A program made the position numbers and the translations under genes. Positions 7,246-13,310 of a stretch of DNA of 14,012 nucleotides are shown piece by piece. Source of the DNA: Desulfobulbaceae bacterium (lineage in GTDB: Bacteria; Desulfobacterota; Desulfobulbia; Desulfobulbales; SURF-16); contig JANTFJ010000021.1 in assembly GCA_024763495.1 (NCBI GenBank), positions 1 through 14,012 on the forward strand, given 5' to 3'. The notes under the pieces are model-generated. The model made no database searches. It was not told the origin of the DNA and saw only the letters and a list, made by a program, of their open reading frames with translations. Position 1 is the stretch's first letter, and every line of letters starts with the position of its first letter.

Positions 7246-7908
7246 TCAGTTTTTGACCAAATATCTTTTATCCGCCTGTTTTTGAAGGAACTTAGCGAAA
7301 TATTTTTGAATTTTGGAAAGTTTCCAAAAAGTATTGATAAGGTTCTTCCTTGTGGATTTAACAAGGGTGGAGGGGTTAAAATATGCCTCAGCATTATCAA
7401 CAGTTAACACAAAGGGGGGGGTCTTCTCCCTGGCCAGGATATAACTCATGACCAACGCTCCTGTGCGATGGTTGCCCTCGTAAAACAGTTGAGGTTGGCT
7501 CACCATAAGTATATAAACACCCGCGGCACGTTTCCATACCGACTTCTTCTTTTTTTCTCCGTACCAATCTGAAAGGTGGCCTATATTAAAATCTTCCTGT
7601 TCATAAAATCGTTTATCGGTAGCACTAACATGTTTAATATATTCATTACGTACCGCAATATCCGTTCCGCACAATACGATGTAGTTCAGCTCAAGGACAT
7701 GATGTATTCCGTTTTTACTGAAAAGTTTAATATTGTTGTCAAGCATACTGTTGATATAGTGATATCCACTTAACATGTTTGCGATAATAATATTATGCAT
7801 AGGGTCTCTGCAAACATCCAGCCTGGCATTGATGTTGTCAAAATTTCTCTGTACCTCCAGAAGTGATTTTTCTATCTGTCTGAGGTTCAATTTATATAAA
7901 TGGCCCAT
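7246..7908 (-). CDS. Fic/Doc-fold protein with degenerate active-site motif
   Basis: A 220-aa protein with a Fic-fold core around residues 125-165. AAGVYILMVSQPQLFYEG leads into NHRTGALVMSYIL, followed by PPFVL. Active Fic enzymes transfer AMP or phosphate groups using the loop HPFx(D/E)GNGR. Here it reads QLFYEGNHR (140-148), so the catalytic His is Gln140 and the second Gly is His147, while Phe142, Glu144, Gly145, Asn146 and Arg148 are kept. It is therefore probably not a standard AMP transferase. The ATG at 7908 has no clear Shine-Dalgarno; a Met at residue 37 is the next possible start. It lies 42 bases after pstB and 114 before the XXXCH gene, bridging transporter and cassette. Confidence 0.7.
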   Translation of the reverse strand: MGHLYKLNLRQIEKSLLEVQRNFDNINARLDVCRDPMHNIIIANMLSGYHYINSMLDNNIKLFSKNGIHHVLELNYIVLCGTDIAVRNEYIKHVSATDKRFYEQEDFNIGHLSDWYGEKKKKSVWKRAAGVYILMVSQPQLFYEGNHRTGALVMSYILAREKTPPFVLTVDNAEAYFNPSTLVKSTRKNLINTFWKLSKIQKYFAKFLQKQADKRYLVKN

Positions 7909-7950
7909 TAAGATTTTTTAACGATCAATTTAAAATGCCTTCCCACAGTA

Positions 7951-8796
7951 TTAGCTGAATTCTCCGCTTAGATATTCTTCTGTAAGCTGCTCTTTTGGAT
8001 TTTCAAAGAGTTCTCTCGTAGGCCCCATCTCCACAAGATAACCTGTACGGCCTCCCTGGGAAATATCAACGGAAAAGAATGCGGTTTGATCCGCAACTCT
8101 CTGGGCCTGCTGCATATTATGCGTGACTATAACCAGCGTGAAACGTTCTTTCAGTTTCACCATGAGTTCTTCTATCTGTCTTGTGGCAATGGGATCAAGG
8201 GCTGAGCATGGTTCGTCCATAAGCAGGACCCTGGGTTCGGTAGCTATTGCTCTTGCGATGCATAGTCTCTGCTGCTGACCGCCGGACAGGGAGGTTCCAT
8301 TATTTTTCAACTTGTTTTTCACTTCATCCCACAGTGCCGCTCCCCTCAAAGCCTGTTCCACCTTTTCATCCATGTTGCCTTTATAACGATTGAGACGCAG
8401 ACCGAAAGCAACGTTCTCATAAATAGACATTGAAAAGGGATTGGGCTGCTGAAAAACCATCCCTATGCTCCTGCGCACATTTACCGGATCCACTTTTTTA
8501 TTGTAGATATCAATATTATGAAAGAGTATTTTCCCTTCAAAGCGAAAGCCGTGCACAAGGTCGTTCATGCGGTTTATGCTTTTCAGCACCGTACTCTTGC
8601 CGCAACCGGATGGTCCGATAAAGCCGGTAATCTGATTCTTGAGTATCGGCACGCTGCTGTCTCGGACAGCAAGAAAATCTCCATAGAATATCCTTTCGGC
8701 CTGACAGTTAAGGACAATCTCTTCTGATATGTTCTCATAAGGCATGCTATGAGTCTTATACAAATTTTCCGCTACGTCTGATGATTTCATAAACAC
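7951..8796 (-). CDS. pstB: Phosphate ABC transporter ATP-binding protein PstB
   Basis: ATPase subunit of the Pst high-affinity phosphate importer at the inner face of the membrane. All ABC motifs are intact: Walker A GPSGCGKST (61-69), Q-loop VFQQPNPF (Gln116), signature LSGGQQQR (170-177), Walker B LLMDEP (191-196) and H-loop VTHN (His226). Length 281 aa, slightly longer than usual because of ~30 extra N-terminal residues before the conserved AERIFYGDF start of the domain. I chose the GTG at 8796 because AAAAGGA lies eight bases upstream; an ATG two codons later is the alternative. Thirteen bases separate it from pstA. Confidence 0.96.
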   Translation of the reverse strand: MFMKSSDVAENLYKTHSMPYENISEEIVLNCQAERIFYGDFLAVRDSSVPILKNQITGFIGPSGCGKSTVLKSINRMNDLVHGFRFEGKILFHNIDIYNKKVDPVNVRRSIGMVFQQPNPFSMSIYENVAFGLRLNRYKGNMDEKVEQALRGAALWDEVKNKLKNNGTSLSGGQQQRLCIARAIATEPRVLLMDEPCSALDPIATRQIEELMVKLKERFTLVIVTHNMQQAQRVADQTAFFSVDISQGGRTGYLVEMGPTRELFENPKEQLTEEYLSGEFS

Positions 8797-8809
8797 AAGC
8801 CGTATCCTT

Positions 8810-9697
8810 TTATTTTTTTCTCTGTCCTATTGCCCGACTGATAATATTGAGGATAAAAACCATAATGACCAGGACAAGTGAGGCGGCCCAGGCCAGTTCA
8901 ATTTGATTTTCAAAGGGCATGCCGGAATAGTTGTAAATCAGAACTGCCAGCGAAGCGGTAGGCCCATTGGGATGCAGCCAGTAATCGCTGAAAAGAGCTG
9001 TGAAAAGCAGGGGCGCGGTTTCACCCGCGGCACGCGCCACGGCAAGCACTACACCGGTTATGATACCAGGCATTGCAACGGGTAAAGTCACCTTCACCAT
9101 GGCCTGAGAAGGAGTACAGCCCATTCCGTAAGCAGCTTCCCGCATTGGAGAGGGCACCATCTTAATTGCCTCCTCTGCTGTCAGTAATATCATGGGAAGC
9201 ATGAGAATAGAGAGCGCAATACCGCCGGCCCAGGCGGAATAATGCCCCATAATCAGAACAACTGCCGCATATGCAAAGACACCCGCAAGAATGGAAGGAA
9301 GGCCTGTCATTGTCTTGGCGCAGAATCGCGCGGTTTGAGCTATCCTGCTGCAATGACCCTGTTCAGCCAGATATATTGCTGCCATTATACCAAAAGGAAC
9401 CGAGATGAGGGCTGCCAGACCAATCATGAACAGGGTGCCGAGTATGGCATTTCCGAAACCTCCCCCTGTTTCGAAGGCTGTGGGAGGAAGGGAATAAAAT
9501 ACCTCCAGGTTCAGTCGTTTCCCTCCACGATAAATAAGCATAATCAGTACTGAGAACAATGGAAGGCACGCGCATACGGCTGCAAATATGGTTATGCTGC
9601 TTAGGACAATTGATTTGAGGGTCCGCACCTCAAAGTGCCGGCGTTCAAGCATGTCAGGCTGCAACGGTTCACCATTACCGGAATTCTTGAAATTCAT
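8810..9697 (-). CDS. pstA: Phosphate ABC transporter permease PstA
   Basis: Membrane subunit of the Pst importer, 295 aa, with about six hydrophobic segments starting near residue 30. The cytoplasmic EAA loop that docks PstB is REAAYGMGCTPSQAMVKV (186-203), followed by the family segment ARAAGETAPL (221-230). The start is the ATG at 9697, which overlaps the pstC stop in ATGA and has AGGAG six bases upstream; an in-frame GTG at 9718 lies further inside pstC and is less likely. The overlap implies translational coupling with pstC. Confidence 0.95.
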   Translation of the reverse strand: MNFKNSGNGEPLQPDMLERRHFEVRTLKSIVLSSITIFAAVCACLPLFSVLIMLIYRGGKRLNLEVFYSLPPTAFETGGGFGNAILGTLFMIGLAALISVPFGIMAAIYLAEQGHCSRIAQTARFCAKTMTGLPSILAGVFAYAAVVLIMGHYSAWAGGIALSILMLPMILLTAEEAIKMVPSPMREAAYGMGCTPSQAMVKVTLPVAMPGIITGVVLAVARAAGETAPLLFTALFSDYWLHPNGPTASLAVLIYNYSGMPFENQIELAWAASLVLVIMVFILNIISRAIGQRKK

Positions 9698-10665
9698 TTC
9701 ATGCTCCTGCAATCGCACCTTGTGATAATTGTCGCGCCCGCAATATTAACCAGCAGGGTTATCAACAGCAGTACGCAGGCTGCATACATAAGGACGGATG
9801 CCTCATATTCACCGGCTTCAGGGAAATTCAGGGCCAGCAGGGTGGCCAGGGTATCGGCAGGTGAAAAAACCGAAAGGCTTATGTCGTTGGAATTTCCCAC
9901 CAGCATGGCAAGGGCCATTGTCTCACCCAGTGCCCGGCCGAAACCAAGCACCAGGGAGCCGAAAATTCCTCCTGAGGCAGTGGGAAGCATCACCCTAAGT
10001 ATAGCCTCCCAGCGCGTGGTGCCCATGCCGTAAGCAGCCTCCTTTGTCTTGAGAGGAACGGCCAAAAGGGCATCCTGAGAAATAGCGGCCACTGTGGGCA
10101 GTATCATGATGGAAAGGACAAGCGCTGCGGGAAACATGCCCGGACCGCTGAGGCTTGTTGAAAAAAAAGGAATCCATCCGAAATGGTTATGAAGATAGTC
10201 AGCCAGGGGCCTGATCAACGGGATAAGAACAAAAATACCCCAGAGACCATATACAACGCTTGGTATGGCCGCAAGCAGCTCTATAATGTTCTTAAGTACT
10301 ATCTGGATTCTGTAGTGCAGAAAATCCTGCGTCAGGAAGATGGCAATTGCAATTCCAAAGGAGCCGCCCAGTATCAGCGCCAGTATCGAACTGTAAAGAG
10401 TTCCCCATATTTCCGGAAGGATACCGAACTTTCCCGCATTGACATCCCATGTGGTTGATGTAATAAATTCCAACCCGAATTCACTGATTACCGGCAGGGC
10501 CTTCCCCCCTATTTTAAATACTATATAAAAAAGAACAAAAATTGTACCAAGCGTGAATGCATGTGTAACCCATCGAAACACCTTATCAAAAAAGATATCT
10601 CTCTTTGATACAGGTCTGGAAAGTGTATCTGTTGCATCCCATATTGACTGCTGTTCCATGGCCAT
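9694..10665 (-). CDS. pstC: Phosphate ABC transporter permease PstC
   Basis: Second membrane subunit of the Pst importer, 323 aa. A cytoplasmic N-terminus of ~35 residues is followed by about six membrane segments. The EAA loop is KEAAYGMGTTRWEAILRV (208-225), and the conserved GFGRALGETMALAMLVGNS follows (241-259), containing the Arg and Glu implicated in transport in the E. coli homologue. AGGAG seven bases before the ATG supports the start. It follows pstS after 59 bases that contain a strong hairpin. Confidence 0.96.
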   Translation of the reverse strand: MAMEQQSIWDATDTLSRPVSKRDIFFDKVFRWVTHAFTLGTIFVLFYIVFKIGGKALPVISEFGLEFITSTTWDVNAGKFGILPEIWGTLYSSILALILGGSFGIAIAIFLTQDFLHYRIQIVLKNIIELLAAIPSVVYGLWGIFVLIPLIRPLADYLHNHFGWIPFFSTSLSGPGMFPAALVLSIMILPTVAAISQDALLAVPLKTKEAAYGMGTTRWEAILRVMLPTASGGIFGSLVLGFGRALGETMALAMLVGNSNDISLSVFSPADTLATLLALNFPEAGEYEASVLMYAACVLLLITLLVNIAGATIITRCDCRSMK

Positions 10666-10681
10666 AAACAGGCTCCTGATA

Positions 10682-10711
10682 TTCCAGGGTGCTCAGCAGA
10701 GCACCCTGGAA
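10682..10711 (-). promoter_or_regulatory. Hairpin between pstS and pstC
   Basis: A perfect 13-bp stem (10682-10694 with 10699-10711) around a 4-base loop, in the 59-base gap after the pstS stop. On the transcribed strand it is not followed by a U-run, so it is unlikely to be a full terminator. Comparable hairpins after binding-protein genes in ABC operons stabilise the upstream mRNA or cut transcription partly, giving more binding protein than permease; that role is inferred here. Confidence 0.75.
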
Positions 10712-10724
10712 AAAATTCCAGCTT

Positions 10725-11759
10725 TTACTTAATATTGGCCGAGGCCCTGTGTACAATCTCCACAACATTGTCTGGAAGCGGGATATATCCAGCCCTGTCG
10801 GACAGCTTCTGCCCCTCATCGAGACAGAAATTTATCATCTTGCGAAGCGCCTGGGCCTTTTGAGGGTTATGGTATTTTTTATAAAACAGCATCCATGTAT
10901 ATGTGGCGATGGGATAGGATTTTTTACCTGCGGGATCAGAGAGCCATACCCTCATATCAGGAGGAATTTCTGCGTTTGCAAGGGCGGCCTGTCCGCTTGC
11001 AAGACCAGGAGCCACAAATTTACCCTCTCTGTTTTGTAAACTTGCCATGGGAAGTCCTGTCATCCTGGCAAAGCCGTACTCTATATATCCAATGGCGCCG
11101 GGGGTCTGTTTGATGGTTGCGGTTACCCCGTCATTTTTTGGTGACTTTACAATTTTGACGCCGGCAGGCCAGTTAATGGTTTTGCCGAATCCAGGCCCAT
11201 CCTTGAAATCCCTGCAGATGGTTGCAAGATGCTTTGTAAAGACAAATGTAGTGCCTGATGAGTCCGCCCTGACAACGACGGTAATCTCCCTGTCCGGCAG
11301 TTTAACGCCTGGGTTTGCAGCCATTATGGCAGGATCATTCCATTTTTTGATTTTGCCGAGGAATATGGCGGGATATACATTGCGAGGCAGATTCAGCGCT
11401 TTGATCCCTTTCAGATTGTATGAAAGTACAATCTCTCCGGCGGTCATGGGAAGAAGCTGAACGCCCTCCTTTACCTGGGCAATCTCCCTGTCATTCATGG
11501 CTGCATCGCTTGCGGCAAAATCAACTGTATGATTGATAAAATCACGAATGCCCGCACCTGAACCCTTGGACTGGTAATTTACCTGAATGCCGGGATTGGC
11601 CCGGCTGAACATTTTAAACCAGGTTGTGTAGAGTGGCGCGGGAAAACTTGCCCCTGAGCCCGTGAGCCTGACCTGATCTCCGGCAAAGACGGAACCTGTA
11701 CCGGCAAAAATAACCGATAGAGCTAAAATGGCTGCCTTGAAAACATTTTTGTACTTCAT
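10725..11759 (-). CDS. pstS: Phosphate-binding periplasmic protein PstS
   Basis: Substrate-binding protein of the Pst importer, 344 aa. The N-terminus is a classic signal peptide: MKYKNVFK, a hydrophobic core, and likely cleavage after VFA at about residue 26, so the protein is exported to the periplasm. Phosphate-contact segments are visible: TGSGASFP (33-40), SKGSGAGIRD (64-73), ASDAAM (83-88) and RADSSGTT (164-171). I placed the start at 11759, where the signal peptide begins and AAGGAG lies ten bases upstream; the frame stays open to an ATG at 11813, but that would put 18 non-signal residues in front. It is first in the operon, with a Pho-box-like repeat about 100 bases upstream. Confidence 0.95.
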   Translation of the reverse strand: MKYKNVFKAAILALSVIFAGTGSVFAGDQVRLTGSGASFPAPLYTTWFKMFSRANPGIQVNYQSKGSGAGIRDFINHTVDFAASDAAMNDREIAQVKEGVQLLPMTAGEIVLSYNLKGIKALNLPRNVYPAIFLGKIKKWNDPAIMAANPGVKLPDREITVVVRADSSGTTFVFTKHLATICRDFKDGPGFGKTINWPAGVKIVKSPKNDGVTATIKQTPGAIGYIEYGFARMTGLPMASLQNREGKFVAPGLASGQAALANAEIPPDMRVWLSDPAGKKSYPIATYTWMLFYKKYHNPQKAQALRKMINFCLDEGQKLSDRAGYIPLPDNVVEIVHRASANIK

Positions 11760-11839
11760 GTGCGGGTTTCTCCTTTTCTCCTGAATGGTAAGCCATGAAC
11801 CACCATTAAACATCGCACTGGTTCATATAATGCTATTTA

Positions 11840-11876
11840 ATTTTAACATACACAGTATTTGTTAGGATTTTGTTAG
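11840..11876 (-). promoter_or_regulatory. Putative Pho box and promoter of the pst operon
   Basis: On the minus strand CTAACAAA occurs twice with an 11-base period (CTAACAAAATCCTAACAAA; plus-strand positions 11858-11865 and 11869-11876). Seven-base direct repeats every 11 bases are the layout of PhoB/PhoP-type boxes, which replace the -35 element. A -10-like TAAAAT follows 13 bases later (11845-11840). The sequence itself differs from the E. coli CTGTCAT consensus, so the assignment rests on spacing and position upstream of pstS. Confidence 0.55.
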
Positions 11877-12034
11877 ATTATTATTTGTATTGTATTAGTG
11901 ATGGGAAACAGCATATAAGCATAACGGGTTAGCCATAAATTGAATTCCTGCTTGAATGGCGGTGAAATCTTCACATAAAAATAACCTGAATCTAACAACA
12001 ATTTAAAAATACAGTTGTAAGCATAAAATTCGTA

Positions 12035-12110
12035 GGGAGCATTCCCCGTTTGTCCCCGGAATTGATAAAAAAAGCAGGTTATACTGTAGGGACAAACAGG
12101 GAACGCTCCC
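12035..12110. mobile_element. 76-bp MITE-like element
   Basis: Terminal inverted repeats of 22 bases (12035-12056 and 12089-12110), starting GGGAGC and identical at 20 of 22 positions, enclose a 32-base centre. Directly outside both ends stands AATTCGTA (12027-12034 and 12111-12118), a perfect 8-bp direct repeat as left by transposition. No coding capacity, so it would be moved by a transposase elsewhere in the genome. Both arm mismatches become G-U pairs in minus-strand RNA, so a transcript in that direction could form a continuous 22-bp stem. Confidence 0.75.
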
Positions 12111-12183
12111 AATTCGTAAGGATCAATTAAGTGCCGGCAATCAGAATTTGATGGTCTTGTAAAAAATCAGAGCAAATGAAACC

Positions 12184-12203
12184 TCATGCAATATGATGCA
12201 TGA
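12184..12203. repeat. 7-bp inverted repeat upstream of the metallophosphatase
   Basis: TCATGCA and TGCATGA flank a 6-base spacer, about 115 bases before the GTG start of the metallophosphatase. It is compatible with a dimeric regulator site; no known consensus is matched. Confidence 0.25.
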
Positions 12204-12316
12204 ACAGGTAGCAGCCATAAGCATATATCGTATGAATTTTATTCGCACGCTCAATTCCTATGCTTTTTACGAGAGCATCGGGGTTCAGCTTTTGAATATC
12301 CGGGGAGGTGCCTGCC

Positions 12317-13144
12317 GTGAACAGTCAACATTACAGATCAATATTCCTGTCCGACATGCATCTGGGCAGCAGGGATATTCACAGTAAATATCTTCTGGAT
12401 TTTCTTGAGCATAATAGTTGTGATTATCTTTATCTTGCCGGTGACATTATTGATCTATGGAAATTTGGAAACGGGTGGTACTGGCCCCCGATTAATGACA
12501 CGATAGTTCGACATGTTTTTGATGCTGCCCGTAGAGGCACAAAAATTTTCTATATACCGGGCAATCATGACGAAATACTTCGTAATTACAATGGTCGGTA
12601 CATAAATGGAGTAAAAATAGTTAGGGAAGCCTTACATTACACCCTTGACGGTCGCAGATTCCTCATTGTTCATGGAGATGAGTTTGACCCTGTTACTACA
12701 TATAACCAGTGGCTTGCGAAATTTGGCAGCAATGCCTACAGTCTGCTTCTCGTACTGAATAGATACCTGGGCCGGTACCGGAGGAATATGGGTCTGGATT
12801 ACTGGTCATTATCCGCCTTTCTCAAGCATAAAGTCAAAGAGGCAGTGAATTTCATGAGTAACTTTAAAAAGGTAATCGCAAGCCATGCCAGGGTGTGTGA
12901 TGTCGACGGCATAATCTGCGGTCATCTACATAGTGCGTCCCTTGAGGACATGGAAGAGATTTTATATATCAACACAGGTGACTGGGTAGAGAGTTGCACG
13001 GCACTTGTTGAAAATCATGATGGAAGACTGCAACTCATACAGTGGGCGGAAAAATATGCACTGCTGTTTGATGAACAACGCCGGGAAACGGGACACGGGT
13101 ATGAATATAGCCATAGCGACAGACGCCTGGCGGCCGCGGGTTAA
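12317..13144 (+). CDS. Metallophosphatase, PlcP/LpxH-like (COG2908 type)
   Basis: A 275-aa calcineurin-type phosphoesterase with the full dimetal set: LSDMHLGS (Asp13, His15), AGDIIDLW (Asp43), PGNHDE (Asn83, His84, Asp85), IVHGDEFD (His119) and CGHLHSA (His203, His205), then NTGDWVE. This is the family of UDP-2,3-diacylglucosamine diphosphatase (LpxH), which also includes PlcP, the phospholipase C used for lipid remodelling in phosphate starvation. Its length is above a typical LpxH (~240), and it sits beside pst with a glycosyltransferase start downstream, which favours a PlcP role; substrate remains inferred. The GTG at 12317 is chosen because GGGGAGG lies eight bases upstream; an in-frame GTG at 12308 overlaps that site. 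No signal peptide is seen, so it is cytoplasmic or membrane-associated. Confidence 0.88.
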   Translation: MNSQHYRSIFLSDMHLGSRDIHSKYLLDFLEHNSCDYLYLAGDIIDLWKFGNGWYWPPINDTIVRHVFDAARRGTKIFYIPGNHDEILRNYNGRYINGVKIVREALHYTLDGRRFLIVHGDEFDPVTTYNQWLAKFGSNAYSLLLVLNRYLGRYRRNMGLDYWSLSAFLKHKVKEAVNFMSNFKKVIASHARVCDVDGIICGHLHSASLEDMEEILYINTGDWVESCTALVENHDGRLQLIQWAEKYALLFDEQRRETGHGYEYSHSDRRLAAAG

Positions 13145-13190
13145 CGGAGTTATCACTACTTATGCGATAGTATCTCAGTTGGCAAATGGC
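13101..13190 (+). pseudogene. Truncated glycosyltransferase (GT4-type N-terminus)
   Basis: An ATG at 13101, inside the last 44 bases of the metallophosphatase, begins MNIAIATDAWRPRVNGVITT, the hallmark N-terminus of GT4-type glycosyltransferases (TDAWxPxVNGV). Similarity continues to about SQLANG; afterwards the frame (open to 13427) has no glycosyltransferase features and runs antisense into the PhoH gene. A full enzyme needs about 350-400 aa, so nearly all of it is missing. The end coordinate marks where I stop recognising the family. The intact gene was probably the partner of the metallophosphatase in glycolipid synthesis (inference). Confidence 0.7.
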
Positions 13191-13310
13191 AGAGTGGACG
13201 GATCACCGGATCCTATTCAAGGGGGGTTAAAGACATTCCTTCAGGGCCGGGACAGAGGCCTTTTGAGGTGGATTCTTATAAAGATTAAATCTGATGATAT
13301 TCATGGTCCA

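Larger units (their letters stand above)
11814..12316. other. Divergent intergenic region, pstS / metallophosphatase
   Basis: About 500 bases without a credible gene, separating two divergent units. It holds the Pho-box-like repeat of pst (11858-11876), a 76-bp mobile-looking element (12035-12110) with its duplication, and an inverted repeat TCATGCA / TGCATGA (12184-12203). A minus-strand open frame of 79 codons (11873-12112) runs through the element and has no protein-like features. Confidence 0.7.

Noticed and set aside
9242..9553. Plus-strand open frames antisense to pstA and pstC
   Set aside because: They are shadows of well-supported permease genes, with no ribosome site or family features.
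9698..9718. GTG start of PstA at 9718
   Set aside because: The ATG at 9697 has AGGAG at six bases and the usual ATGA overlap with pstC.
11760..11813. An N-terminal extension of PstS from the ATG at 11813
   Set aside because: It would place 18 residues before a textbook signal peptide; the ATG at 11759 has a good ribosome site.
11981..12009. A plus-strand Pho box for the metallophosphatase (ATAACCT, CTAACAA, TTAAAAA at 11-base steps)
   Set aside because: Only the middle unit matches well and it is about 320 bases from the gene, with the MITE-like element in between; too weak to annotate.
13244..13266. GGCC...GGCC followed by TTTT as a rho-independent terminator
   Set aside because: The stem is only 4-5 bp with a bulge and the T-run is short.
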